Positions 25,463 through 35,767 of a stretch of DNA of 64,000 bases are shown here, one piece after another. Made by a program: the position numbers and the translations under genes. The notes under the pieces are model-generated. The model did not search any database. It saw nothing but the letters and a program-made list of their open reading frames with translations, and was not told the DNA's origin. Source of the stretch: RECM01 sp047921215 (GTDB lineage: Bacteria > Bacteroidota > Rhodothermia > Balneolales > Cyclonatronaceae); the NCBI GenBank assembly GCA_047921215.1, contig JBLRWO010000019.1:12348-76347 (forward strand), in the 5' to 3' direction. Position 1 is the first letter of the stretch; each line of letters starts with the position of its first letter.

Positions 25463-28400
25463 TTGATTTTACGATGGATATATAACTCATGGCGGTTCTT
25501 CTGGGGTATATTCTGGTTTGTCGCCATTGCAGCGATCATTCTGGTCGGGGCTGCTTTCTTTGTGCTGCAACTCGATTCAACAAAAGAGATGCTGGCTCAG
25601 CGTGCAGAAAAATACTTTGTGAATAATTTTAACGGTGATCTGAGAATAGGAAAACTCGACGGGCTTATACCGTTCAGATTTGAAGTTCTGGACGTAAATG
25701 TAATATACTATGGTACTGATGATGAAACCATTGAAGCCGATACGGTTCTGAGTTCTGAATCGATTGTACTTGGCCTGGATCTTTGGGACCTGATACAGAA
25801 TCGTATTTCAGTGAATTTCCTCAATTTCGACCATCCGCTGCTGAATCTGACAGAAACCGGGAGCGGCGATTACACAATCAGTAAAGTTTTTCAAAGAGAT
25901 AAACCTGATACAACTCTGTCGGATACCAGGGTTGGAAGATTGCCGTTCATCTTTGCCCCCTCCGTCTCTGTATCATCCGGCCGTATAGTTGTGAACAGCT
26001 ATCCATGGCAGCACGACGCTGTTCGGCTTCCCGCTACGCTCAATGTGAGCAACCTGGATCTGCAGATGTTTGTGGAATTGAATGCATCACAGCGATTTAT
26101 CGATATTGAATCACTTTCTTTTTTTGTACCTGAATTAAATAATGACACCTTCCTGTTTTCGGGGCAGTTTTACAACGATGACAGATATCTGGAATTTAAC
26201 AGGATACAGCTCAATTCCGGCAATACGGTACTGTCAACAACGTTTGAGATCGATGGTGTTGATCTCACTAAACCGGATATTTTTGACCAGCTCACGAAAG
26301 CCTCCTACAGACTGATTATTGACTCGGCAACTCTGACCCCGGCTGACTATAGCGATATCGTGGAAGAATGGGACCGGTATACATCTTCTGTTCAACTTGA
26401 TCTGCTGGCAGAGGGTACCATGAAGGTTATGGATCTAAACCGCTTTAATGTAAGCTACGGAAGCAGCGACCTGTTTTTTTACGGCCAGTTAACCGATTTA
26501 CTTGAATCCGGATCTTTATCCTACGACGTGATTCTTGATTACTTGAGAATACGGGAAGCGGATATTGAACAGTTTGCCCTGTTTCAGGATTTTAAGTTCA
26601 CAGACTGGGACTCACTTACCACCAGGGGCTATATTAACGGTGGTTTAAACAGTATTGCCGGGCAATTCACCATTGAACCGCCCAGAGGTTTGATCAGGGT
26701 TAACGGAGATGCTTCGTTCCGTGATACTGTTGACTATGATATCACCCTCCAGGTTGATTCACTCAATCTGGCCCTTTTTCCATCCCTGACACCAAATAAT
26801 TCAAATATCAATCTGACTGTAAATATGCGCGGATCCGGTTCTGATCTGCTCAGTAGTTCGGGTTTCTGGGGGCTTTATGCCAGGAATACATTTGTTGAGA
26901 ATTTTGACCTGCCACTTCTTGACCTTGAACTTGCATTCAGGAATGGCATTTATGAACCGGAATTTTTTATTACTGAGGGTACAGGAACTGCAAGCGCAAG
27001 TGGCCGTATTGACCTCAATCAAACCGACCCTGTTACCAGCTTAAGTGGTAATTTTGCAGGGTTCAATTTGCGGAATCTGATCCGCACTGCTGATGTCCCC
27101 GTAACCGATCTGAACGCAGACTTTTCTGCCGGAATCTTCGGAAGTTCACCCGACAGATTTTCGGGTGAGATATTGGTTCATGTTGATGAGTCTTCGTATA
27201 ACGGTAAAAGCATTGAGCCACAATCTGTTGAGTTGTATCTGGATGACGCATCTTTAGGCAGGCGCCGCTTCGAACTTAAAAGTAATATCCTGAACCTGAC
27301 GGCTGAAGGTACGATCGTTCCTACAGATATTGCCGGGTTGTTTAATTACTGGAAGCGTGAAACCATAACGCGTCTCGAAAAAAGGCTCTGGTTTACCGGA
27401 TACGTTCTGCCTGAAACTACCGGAAAACCCGTAGAGGGAAAACCCGTCAGTATTAATGTTGAGGGAAGCCTGAAAAATCTTGACCTCATATCCAGTGTAT
27501 TTGATGTGTTACCCGATATTGAGACTGATTCAGATTTTAATATGGCCATGAGAGCCGATCAGCAATCCCTTGAGTTATCAGGTTCCGTATTTAGCCGGCA
27601 ATTCCGGTCAGACAGCCTTAAGGCTGCTGGTGCCAATGTGTCCTTCAACGCATTCTTAAAACCTTCCGGAGTCGAATACGGTTATCTGAATCTTGAAATT
27701 ACAGCGGGTATCGACACAGTGAATCATCCTGCCACAGATATCGGTGACTTAGCTTTCCGCGTTCGTACAGTTGACAACAGATGGGGGATGGGTGCAGAAA
27801 TACAACGAATTGGTAATGAATTTGCATTCAGAAGTGATGCAGAAGTGATTGTTACGGATTCTTTGGTTGTTATGACGATGGACCGGTTCTATTTGGGTAA
27901 CAAGGTCTTTGATTGGGAGAACCTTGATGATATCAGAGTTATTTACGATAACAATCGAAGGCTGATCATTGATAATCTCGAAATTTACAGTGAAGATGGA
28001 CTTGTTGCTCTTAACGGGGTATTCAGCGACCTGGAGACAGATTCCATGCAGTACAGCCTGGATGAAGTTGGTCTGTCAGCCGTCTCATCTCTGATAGGTG
28101 GGCGGGTCAGTTTTGGGGGGAATCTGAACGCGAGGGTGACCACAAAAATGCTTACAACCAGCCCTACCGTTGAAGGTGGAATATTCGTTGATGGTCTTCA
28201 TCTGAACGAGCGACTGATCGGTGATGTGACCTTCAACAGCGTCTACAATCCGGTTAACCGGCATTTCGACACCCGGCTTTCGATTGAAACCGATGCCCGG
28301 AAGTATGCAGATTACCGTCAGGCTAACAATGATATCGGTAATACAATGCATTTGAACGGGTATTTTGTACCACCCGATCCTGCCAGTCCTGCCGATACGG

Positions 28401-30088
28401 TATTCTATTTCGATGCTGATCTCACGGAAATCGATATGTGGATCGTACCACTGATTGTGAGTGGTATATTTGATGAGGTAGAAGGCAGCTCATCGGGTAA
28501 GGGTGTGATCTACGGATCTCCTGATGATTATTATTTCAATGCCCTTTTTCAGTTAGATGATGTTTACGCGCGGCCAGTTTTCCTCAATACCGATTACACA
28601 CTCACCGGTCCTCTGGAACTCGACCGGATAACCGGGGTTTTTCTCGACAATGTCTCAGTTTCGGATGGCCGGCAAGGCCGTGGCAATCTGTACGGAATCG
28701 TCGATTTGAACGATTTTCAGCGCGAGAAATACCTGAATATCTCCCTGACCCTCGACCGGCTTCAGTTTTTGAATAACCGGTATTCACCTGATATACCATT
28801 TTATGGTAATATTACTGGCACAGGTGAAGTCAACATCATCGGGCTGAACACATCACCATATCTGAGAACAACTCAAACGGTGGTTGTTACATCCGATTCC
28901 CGGCTTTCTATCCCCCTGTTGGACGAAACCAGTGTTGAGGAACAGTCGCGGCTTATAAGGTATGTATCCAGTTTTGATGAAGCTTTCAGGCACAGGGCAG
29001 ATCGTCCGGTTGAACCGGACCAGCCGGAACAGCTTGGGTTTATGGAAGTGTTTCAGTTTGACCTTCAGTTTGTTGCGCCACAGAATACCACTGTTCAACT
29101 GGTATTCGATCCGGTAACGGGCGAAATTATTACTGCACGCGGCAGTGGACGCATCCGTATTACACTCGAAGATCAGACTATGCAAATGTTCGGCCGTTTT
29201 AGCGTTGATGATGGTGACTATCTGTTTGTTGGCGGTGATATATTCAGCCGGCGTTTTTCGATCAGGGAGGGAGGTAGTATCACCTGGGAAGGCGATCCCG
29301 CAAATGCCAGGGTAGATATAACCGCATCCTACAGATCCCGCCCCAACATTGCACCGGTCGACCCAGCTATCCCCGACGATACGCCACAGCGGATACCTGT
29401 CGACCTGGTTCTCGTGATTCAGGGAAATCTGGACAGTATCGAAAATGAATTCTATTTTGAATTTCCCAACGCCACCGATGCATCAGAGTATACTACGCTT
29501 CTGTCTATCATCAATAATGAAGAACAAAAGCTGATACAGGCAACAAGTTTGCTCTTTACGGGTACTTTCATTCAAACCGGTTCAACGGGTACCGATCCCA
29601 GTGCCTTTGGCAGGGACTTCCAGGGAAGGGCAGCCGGTCAGGCCGGACTCAGCCTGTTGTCCAATCAAATAAGTGCACTGCTTAACTCAAACCTGAATAA
29701 TCTCAATCTGGACGTGGACCTTAACCTGACCGGACTTGATCAGGCTGATCTCGGAGTTGCACTGCGGCTTTTCGATGACAGGCTGATTCTGCGGGGTGGA
29801 GTGTACCGGGATGTGTACGATGAGACAACAGAAGTGAGTATCGGTGATCTCGGAGTCCGCTACCGGATTAACCGGGCACTATCAGTCGAACTTTTTCACC
29901 GTAAAGATCAACGTCTTGCACTGCAGCAAACGGAAACCCAGGTAGAAAGCGTGAATGGTATCGGCTTCGAGGCAAGAGTGCAGTTCAATACATGGCGCGA
30001 ACTCGGCCGGCGGATATGGGGTTCCATAAGAAAAATATTTGTATCCTCAGATGTAAGCACGCAAGATGTTGCTGAAACTGTAAATTAA
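25463..30088 (+). CDS. TamB-domain translocation/assembly protein
   Basis: A 1541-residue envelope protein. A single N-terminal membrane segment (about 14-35, IFWFVAIAAIILVGAAFFVLQL) anchors it in the inner membrane, and the rest is predicted to be a long beta-rich periplasmic bridge. The C-terminal TamB/DUF490 domain (about 1200-1500) is seen in FGRFSVDDGDYLFVGGDIFSRRFSIREGGSITWEGDPANARVDITASY. TamB-type proteins work with Omp85-family proteins or in lipid transport to the outer membrane. The start is TTG at 25463, since the first internal ATG would lose the membrane anchor. The gene is followed 19 bp later by rnr. Confidence 0.88.
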   Translation: MILRWIYNSWRFFWGIFWFVAIAAIILVGAAFFVLQLDSTKEMLAQRAEKYFVNNFNGDLRIGKLDGLIPFRFEVLDVNVIYYGTDDETIEADTVLSSESIVLGLDLWDLIQNRISVNFLNFDHPLLNLTETGSGDYTISKVFQRDKPDTTLSDTRVGRLPFIFAPSVSVSSGRIVVNSYPWQHDAVRLPATLNVSNLDLQMFVELNASQRFIDIESLSFFVPELNNDTFLFSGQFYNDDRYLEFNRIQLNSGNTVLSTTFEIDGVDLTKPDIFDQLTKASYRLIIDSATLTPADYSDIVEEWDRYTSSVQLDLLAEGTMKVMDLNRFNVSYGSSDLFFYGQLTDLLESGSLSYDVILDYLRIREADIEQFALFQDFKFTDWDSLTTRGYINGGLNSIAGQFTIEPPRGLIRVNGDASFRDTVDYDITLQVDSLNLALFPSLTPNNSNINLTVNMRGSGSDLLSSSGFWGLYARNTFVENFDLPLLDLELAFRNGIYEPEFFITEGTGTASASGRIDLNQTDPVTSLSGNFAGFNLRNLIRTADVPVTDLNADFSAGIFGSSPDRFSGEILVHVDESSYNGKSIEPQSVELYLDDASLGRRRFELKSNILNLTAEGTIVPTDIAGLFNYWKRETITRLEKRLWFTGYVLPETTGKPVEGKPVSINVEGSLKNLDLISSVFDVLPDIETDSDFNMAMRADQQSLELSGSVFSRQFRSDSLKAAGANVSFNAFLKPSGVEYGYLNLEITAGIDTVNHPATDIGDLAFRVRTVDNRWGMGAEIQRIGNEFAFRSDAEVIVTDSLVVMTMDRFYLGNKVFDWENLDDIRVIYDNNRRLIIDNLEIYSEDGLVALNGVFSDLETDSMQYSLDEVGLSAVSSLIGGRVSFGGNLNARVTTKMLTTSPTVEGGIFVDGLHLNERLIGDVTFNSVYNPVNRHFDTRLSIETDARKYADYRQANNDIGNTMHLNGYFVPPDPASPADTVFYFDADLTEIDMWIVPLIVSGIFDEVEGSSSGKGVIYGSPDDYYFNALFQLDDVYARPVFLNTDYTLTGPLELDRITGVFLDNVSVSDGRQGRGNLYGIVDLNDFQREKYLNISLTLDRLQFLNNRYSPDIPFYGNITGTGEVNIIGLNTSPYLRTTQTVVVTSDSRLSIPLLDETSVEEQSRLIRYVSSFDEAFRHRADRPVEPDQPEQLGFMEVFQFDLQFVAPQNTTVQLVFDPVTGEIITARGSGRIRITLEDQTMQMFGRFSVDDGDYLFVGGDIFSRRFSIREGGSITWEGDPANARVDITASYRSRPNIAPVDPAIPDDTPQRIPVDLVLVIQGNLDSIENEFYFEFPNATDASEYTTLLSIINNEEQKLIQATSLLFTGTFIQTGSTGTDPSAFGRDFQGRAAGQAGLSLLSNQISALLNSNLNNLNLDVDLNLTGLDQADLGVALRLFDDRLILRGGVYRDVYDETTEVSIGDLGVRYRINRALSVELFHRKDQRLALQQTETQVESVNGIGFEARVQFNTWRELGRRIWGSIRKIFVSSDVSTQDVAETVN

Positions 30089-30107
30089 TCCTAATTAAAT
30101 AGATTCG

Positions 30108-32255
30108 ATGGGGAAGAAAAGAACCAAAAAAGAAATAGAGAATTTTATACTTGAATTTTTACATAAACATGGTGAAAATTTTATACCGGTCGAAGTACTG
30201 TCTACCGCCCTTAATATGCAGAAGGGTGCGCACAGAAAACAACTCAACAAGGCAGTACATTCTCTTATAGCCAAAAATGCTCTCCGTTCCAGAAACAGGG
30301 GCAATGAAATTAAACTGGAACAGGATCCTGACAAACTGGTATTGGCCGAAGGTCCAATCACATTTAACCGGTTCAGTGTAGGATTCGTAAAAATTGCCGA
30401 TGGCTCGACGGAGATAAGAATTCCCAGGAAAAAAACCGGACTGGCTCTCCCGGGCGATATGGTGCGGATCAAGGTTATGACCGACGGCCGTAAAGGCAGG
30501 CCCGAAGGCAAGGTCACTGAAATTGTACGGCGTGGTGGCAGGATTTTTGTCGGAACATTCGTTAAGGAGGGTAAAAATCAGCTCTATATCCAACCCGATG
30601 AAAAATCGGCGCACATCAACTTTTTCGTGTTACCCGAAAATTCAGGAAATGCAAAGAATAACGACAAAGTTACCTTTAAGCTGGTCGACTGGCTGCATCC
30701 TAAATCCCTGCCGGAAGCACGGATTATGGAAGTGCTTGGGCCTAAAGGCAGCAACGATGCAGCGATGTTGTCTGTTCTGGCTGAAAACCAGCTGCGCAGT
30801 ACCTTTCCTGAAGATGTGGATCGTTACGCCGAACGTGTTGCTACCGAAATTCCGAAGTCAGAATATAAAAGGCGACTGGATCTGCGGAATGAAGTGGTTT
30901 TTACCATCGATCCTGAAGATGCCAAAGATTTCGATGATGCACTGAATATCAGTAAACTCGATAATGGTAATTACTACCTCGGTGTTCATATTGCTGATGT
31001 ATCCCACTACGTGCAACCAGACAGTATACTTGACCGGGAAGCCCACAACAGGGGTACCAGTGTGTACCTTGTAGACCGGGTGATACCCATGCTGCCAGAA
31101 AAACTGAGCAATGGTGTATGCAGCCTCAGGCCCAACGAGGAAAAACTGACCTACAGTTGCTTTATGGAGGTCACTCCCAAAGGCAGGGTAGTAAGGTATT
31201 CGGTGGATGAAACAATAATTAACTCAGCTCACAGGCTTACCTACGAAGATGCACAGGAGATCATAGACGGTAAAAAACATGAGTTGTCGGAACCACTTGT
31301 AATGCTTGCGGAAATGACCCGCATGCTTACGGCCAAACGATTCCGTGAAGGATCCATCGATTTAAATACCCCTGAACCACGTTTTGAGCTCGACGAGAAC
31401 GGCAAACCTCTCAATGTATACCTTAAAAAAAGACTCACTGCTCACAGGCTTGTAGAAGAGTGTATGTTACTGGCCAATAAAACGGTTGCACTGCAAATTG
31501 AACAAATGCGCAAGTCATCAGGTAAAAAAGCGGCAAAAGATCTGTTTCCGTTTTTCTATCGGATTCATGATAAGCCGGATGCCGAAAAAATGCAGAATAT
31601 TGCAGAAACGGTAAAACCACTGGGTATAAAGCTTGATGTAAAATCAGACAATGTTACTTCAGCTCAGATTAATGACCTGCTTGAACAAATTAAAGGTAAA
31701 CCACTTGAATATGCCGTGAATGAACTTGTTCTCAGGTCGATGGCCAAAGCGGTATACAGTCCCAAAAATATCGGCCATTTCGGTCTGGGTTTTAATCATT
31801 ATTCCCATTTTACAAGCCCCATCCGAAGGTATCCGGATCTGATCGTTCACAGGCTGCTGAAGAACTACCTGGCGGGTCTGCCGGGTTACAGTTTCGAGGA
31901 ACTGATTCGTTTCGGAACAGACTGCAGTGAACGCGAGAAGATGGCTGTAACGGCAGAACGCGACTCTGTGAAGCTGAAACAGGTGGAATTTATGTCCGAA
32001 CGAATCGGCAGTGAATTCAATGGTGTAATCAGCGGGGTCACCGACCGGGGTATCTTCGTAACCATCAACGATCTCTATTGCGAGGGAATGGTTCACATAA
32101 GTGACCTCAATGATGATTACTATGTATATGACCAAAACAGACACAGCCTAATAGGCCGGCATGGTGGTAAAACGTATATGCTCGGTGGTGATGTCCGCGT
32201 GAAAGTGATTAATACCAGTATTGAACAGCGCCAGATTGATTTTGAACTTGCATAG
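30108..32255 (+). CDS. rnr: Ribonuclease R
   Basis: 3'-5' exoribonuclease of the RNB family that degrades structured RNA. The 715-residue protein has an N-terminal helix-turn-helix-like region, cold-shock domains (about 70-220), and the catalytic RNB domain with TIDPEDAKDFDDAL, whose Asp residues bind magnesium. HYSHFTSPIRRYPDLIVHRLL and a C-terminal S1 domain (SEFNGVISGVTDRGIFVTINDLYCEGMVHISDL) follow. Length is at the lower end for RNase R; the Lys-rich tail of some homologues is missing. It begins 19 bp after the TamB gene and is probably cotranscribed with it. Confidence 0.95.
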   Translation: MGKKRTKKEIENFILEFLHKHGENFIPVEVLSTALNMQKGAHRKQLNKAVHSLIAKNALRSRNRGNEIKLEQDPDKLVLAEGPITFNRFSVGFVKIADGSTEIRIPRKKTGLALPGDMVRIKVMTDGRKGRPEGKVTEIVRRGGRIFVGTFVKEGKNQLYIQPDEKSAHINFFVLPENSGNAKNNDKVTFKLVDWLHPKSLPEARIMEVLGPKGSNDAAMLSVLAENQLRSTFPEDVDRYAERVATEIPKSEYKRRLDLRNEVVFTIDPEDAKDFDDALNISKLDNGNYYLGVHIADVSHYVQPDSILDREAHNRGTSVYLVDRVIPMLPEKLSNGVCSLRPNEEKLTYSCFMEVTPKGRVVRYSVDETIINSAHRLTYEDAQEIIDGKKHELSEPLVMLAEMTRMLTAKRFREGSIDLNTPEPRFELDENGKPLNVYLKKRLTAHRLVEECMLLANKTVALQIEQMRKSSGKKAAKDLFPFFYRIHDKPDAEKMQNIAETVKPLGIKLDVKSDNVTSAQINDLLEQIKGKPLEYAVNELVLRSMAKAVYSPKNIGHFGLGFNHYSHFTSPIRRYPDLIVHRLLKNYLAGLPGYSFEELIRFGTDCSEREKMAVTAERDSVKLKQVEFMSERIGSEFNGVISGVTDRGIFVTINDLYCEGMVHISDLNDDYYVYDQNRHSLIGRHGGKTYMLGGDVRVKVINTSIEQRQIDFELA

Positions 32256-32280
32256 GTATTATTCGCAGTCTTTTAGTAAA

Positions 32281-32370
32281 ATGAGTAACAGATTAAGCTC
32301 TGCCATGAAGCGGTATATCAACATGCTTTTTATATTAATTTTTACGGGCTGTACGTGCTGTACGTGCTGA
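32281..32370 (+). CDS. Putative Cys-rich microlipoprotein (29 residues)
   Basis: Small frame starting at ATG 32281 or the internal ATG at 32305, ending at TGA 32368-32370. The translation carries a basic start (MKRYINM), a hydrophobic core LFILIF and a lipobox-like FTGC, followed by TCCTC and the stop, so the mature peptide would be six residues with four Cys. It lies 26 bp after rnr. A GCTGCC/GGCAGT inverted repeat near 32383-32392 follows. Short length means chance is not excluded; only signal-peptide and lipobox patterns support it. Confidence 0.35.
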   Translation: MSNRLSSAMKRYINMLFILIFTGCTCCTC

Positions 32371-32499
32371 TGCCTCGTGAGAGCTGCCGGCAGTTCGGGG
32401 TGAAGCTGTTATTTCAGTTTACTCAGGTCTGTCTGATCTGTTGAGTGCATTATATATAAAGATTCTGTAAAAAAATGATGCAACCAAACTTTTACAGTA

Positions 32500-32507
32500 T
32501 AAATTTG
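32500..32507 (+). promoter_or_regulatory. Possible Bacteroidota -7 promoter element
   Basis: TAAATTTG matches the TAnnTTTG consensus 47 bp upstream of the peptidase/propeller/barrel gene. No clear TTTG is found at the right distance upstream. Confidence 0.3.
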
Positions 32508-32553
32508 CGTTACGGTGTATGAAACCAAAAAACTATCCTGAAATCTGACCCCA

Positions 32554-35500
32554 ATGAATGTTACAGGGAACTTCTTTAAGGCCATAATCCTGATTTTCGT
32601 ACTCCTTTTTTCAGCCGAGAATGTGTATTCACAGTTCACCTTTTTTGGGAAAAACAGGGTGCAATACAGCTCATTCGACTGGAGAATTATACAATCCGAT
32701 CATTTTGATATCTATTATTACGATTCCAAAAACTACTACCTGGCCGAGTTTTCTGCCAATGCCCTGGAAGCGGCATACTGGCAGCTTTCACAGGATTTCC
32801 GCCATCAGATTCACGACCGGATTAAAGTCATTATCTATGATTCCCACACCGATTTTTCGCAGACCAATGTAGTTCCGCTTCCGGTTGATGCACAGGGGAT
32901 AGGCGGGGTCACAGACAAATTCAAAAACCGGATAACCATCCCGTTCCAGGGCGATTATGGCGATTTTCGCCGGGTATTGCATCATGAGCTGCTTCATGCC
33001 ATGATCAACGATATGTACTATGGTGGAAATATTCAAACATTGGTATCCGGCTCGAATCAACTCTTTTTCCCCCTCTGGTTTGAGGAAGGGCTGGCTGAAT
33101 ATACTGCCCTTGGGTGGGACACCAATACCGACATGTTTATTCGGGATGCGGTTATCAACACCTACCTGCCACCGATCAATCAGCTAGGTGGTTATTTTGC
33201 ATACCGTGGCGGTCAGGCTGTCTGGAATTTTATCGTTGAAGAATACGGCAGGGAAAAGATTGGCGAAATAATGCAGCGCATCAAAAACAACAGAAATATC
33301 GATGCCAGCTTCCGTCAGTCGATCGGATTGAGCGTCGAAGAGCTTAGTGAACGCTTTCACGACCACTTGCGTCAGAGATACTGGCCGGAGGTGGCTGAGC
33401 GTGAAAATCTCAAAAATATTGGCACTGCTCTCACAAAACGGGAAGGACGTGGCGGTTCATATAATACGAGTCCGGCGATTTCACCACTCGGCGACCGTAT
33501 AGCTATGATCACAAACCGGCGCGGTTTTTTTGATGTGGTTGTAATATCAGCTTTTGACGGGAGAATGCTCAAAACGCTGATACGCGGAGAAGACAACGTT
33601 GACTTTGAGGAACTGAATATCCTGAACCCGAATCTTACGTGGTCGCCTGACGGATCTCAACTTGCCCTGTCATCCCGTTCCCGCGGGCAGAATGATATAT
33701 CAATTGTCGATTACAGCAGTGGGGATGTCAGAAAATTGCAGTTTCCATCTCTTGATGCCATTGGTTCGGTTGCCTGGTCGCCCGACGGGAAGTTGATCGC
33801 TTTTCACGGGAACAGAGGTCCTATTGTAGATATATATCTGTATAATCTTGACACGCAAGAATTTACCGGTATTTCTAATGATATTTTCAGTGATTCTGAT
33901 CCTGCTTTTTCACCCGATTCCCGTTATGTATACTTTACTTCCGACAGAGGGAACAGATTACAGCTCAATACCTACCGCACCAATTACAATGTATTGGCAA
34001 ACCCCAACCTGAAGCAGACCGATATCTATCGTGTCCGCATCGATGATAACCGTGTGGAGAGGATTACCTCAACACCTGGCTGGAGTGAGGAGCGACCTCT
34101 ACTGACAAATGATGGCAGAATGATCTACATATCGGATCAGAACGGGATAAACAATATATATGTAATGGACCTCGATACCCGGGAGAGCCGGCCGCTGACC
34201 GATCTGGTTACCGGGGTAATGCAGATGTCGTTGAGCAGGGATGGCAGCAAACTTGCCGTTAATTCAATAAACGGTGGTTATCTCGATATTTTTCTTATCA
34301 ATGCACCTTTTTCAAGGATAAAAGATACCCTGCTAACAGATAACTACTGGGCCGAAAGACGTGCCCGCGAGTCTGAGGAACAACGGGTACCGGCAATCGG
34401 GTATGGTATGCGTACTTTTGGCGGTGAGATCAGGACCCTGTCTTCTGAAATGCAGTTCCAGCAGGATGTACAGGAGGAGGAGCCCGAAATCGTGGAAGTT
34501 CGTGATACCACACGCTCTGATATGATCGATTTCAGGAACTATGTTTTTGGTGATACTGCGGATGAGGAAATTGAAGAACTTCTCGCAGAAGATATTTTTA
34601 CAGTAACTGATAATAAAACCGATGACGGCCGATTCATACCCACCAGGTACAGGCTCAACTTCAGTCTTGACTATGCGGGCGCTGGCGGAGGAATAGCAAC
34701 CGGCGGATACGGCACATTTGCATCAGCCGGTATTCAACTGGTAGCCAGCGATGTGTTGGGCAACCATCAGCTCGGGTTCTCATCCAATCTGGTTCTCGAT
34801 CTTAGAAACAGTTCATATTCCATGTACTACGGCTACTTTGCCAACCGTACCAATATTACGGCACAGTATTTCCACTCGGCTTTCAACTTCCAGCAGTTTC
34901 TCGGTGGCCCGCTCTCCAGAATCCGATTCTATGGGGGCGGTGTTACATTCTCGCGTCCGATCAATAAATTCGAGCGTATTGAGTTCTCACAGTCGCTCTT
35001 TACCATATCACTTGATCAGGCCGGGTTCCAGTTCAGCGAGAGCGAAAGGGAGTATCTGTTTTATCCCCAGCTGAGCTATGTTAGAGATAAATCCAGGCCT
35101 GGTTTTATAACTCCATGGGGTGGCAGCCGGATGATGGTCTCACTCACAGGCGGAGTACCGTTCAGTGATCAGTTTCCCGGATTCGTTTCACTGTCTGCAG
35201 ATTTAAGAAAGTATATCGGCATATTCGGACCGTATGTAATTGCGTTGCGGGCAACCGGTGCCGTTTCCGAGGGCCCGAACCCTCAAAAGTTTTATCTGGG
35301 TGGTATGCAGAACTGGATCAATTTCCGCCAGGATGATAACATCAATCTTCTCGACGATGACCTGAAGAATATCTTCATATCACCATCAGGTTATCCGATG
35401 CGAGGTTACGGTTACTTCAGAAGTATTGGCGAAAAATATACACTGCTGAATGCTGAATTCAGATTTCCGCTTTTTGCTGCAATATTACCGGGTCCGATCC

Positions 35501-35733
35501 CTATAATTCCACTCTATAATATTCAGGGAGTTGCATTCTATGACCTGGGTTCGGCATGGAATACCACTAACTGGGACAATGTCAGAGACAATTTGCTTAT
35601 GGGTACCGGATTTGGACTCAGAACGATATTACTTGGTTTACCCGTACGCTATGATCTGGCTTGGCCGTATGATGTGAATGAAGGCAGCTTTGGCCGTAGA
35701 GTACACTATTTCAGTATTGGCATCGATTTCTGA
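32554..35733 (+). CDS. Outer-membrane protein: MA-type peptidase, TolB propeller and beta-barrel
   Basis: A 1059-residue exported protein with a signal peptide (FFKAIILIFVLLFSAENVYS). Residues about 30-290 form an MA-like metallopeptidase domain with HELLH (His144-His148) and WFEEGLAEY, whose Glu178 or Glu182 could be the third zinc ligand. Residues about 310-620 contain TolB-type propeller repeats (SPDGSQLALSSRSRG, SPDGKLIAFHGNRG). The C-terminal 380 residues are a surface-antigen-like beta-barrel ending in HYFSIGIDF, with a terminal Phe typical of outer-membrane barrels. It probably sits in the outer membrane; the substrate is unknown. A conserved lineage-specific architecture is likely. 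Confidence 0.85.
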   Translation: MNVTGNFFKAIILIFVLLFSAENVYSQFTFFGKNRVQYSSFDWRIIQSDHFDIYYYDSKNYYLAEFSANALEAAYWQLSQDFRHQIHDRIKVIIYDSHTDFSQTNVVPLPVDAQGIGGVTDKFKNRITIPFQGDYGDFRRVLHHELLHAMINDMYYGGNIQTLVSGSNQLFFPLWFEEGLAEYTALGWDTNTDMFIRDAVINTYLPPINQLGGYFAYRGGQAVWNFIVEEYGREKIGEIMQRIKNNRNIDASFRQSIGLSVEELSERFHDHLRQRYWPEVAERENLKNIGTALTKREGRGGSYNTSPAISPLGDRIAMITNRRGFFDVVVISAFDGRMLKTLIRGEDNVDFEELNILNPNLTWSPDGSQLALSSRSRGQNDISIVDYSSGDVRKLQFPSLDAIGSVAWSPDGKLIAFHGNRGPIVDIYLYNLDTQEFTGISNDIFSDSDPAFSPDSRYVYFTSDRGNRLQLNTYRTNYNVLANPNLKQTDIYRVRIDDNRVERITSTPGWSEERPLLTNDGRMIYISDQNGINNIYVMDLDTRESRPLTDLVTGVMQMSLSRDGSKLAVNSINGGYLDIFLINAPFSRIKDTLLTDNYWAERRARESEEQRVPAIGYGMRTFGGEIRTLSSEMQFQQDVQEEEPEIVEVRDTTRSDMIDFRNYVFGDTADEEIEELLAEDIFTVTDNKTDDGRFIPTRYRLNFSLDYAGAGGGIATGGYGTFASAGIQLVASDVLGNHQLGFSSNLVLDLRNSSYSMYYGYFANRTNITAQYFHSAFNFQQFLGGPLSRIRFYGGGVTFSRPINKFERIEFSQSLFTISLDQAGFQFSESEREYLFYPQLSYVRDKSRPGFITPWGGSRMMVSLTGGVPFSDQFPGFVSLSADLRKYIGIFGPYVIALRATGAVSEGPNPQKFYLGGMQNWINFRQDDNINLLDDDLKNIFISPSGYPMRGYGYFRSIGEKYTLLNAEFRFPLFAAILPGPIPIIPLYNIQGVAFYDLGSAWNTTNWDNVRDNLLMGTGFGLRTILLGLPVRYDLAWPYDVNEGSFGRRVHYFSIGIDF

Positions 35734-35767
35734 TCTTGTGGCACGCCATTTGATATCGGCTCCCGTT

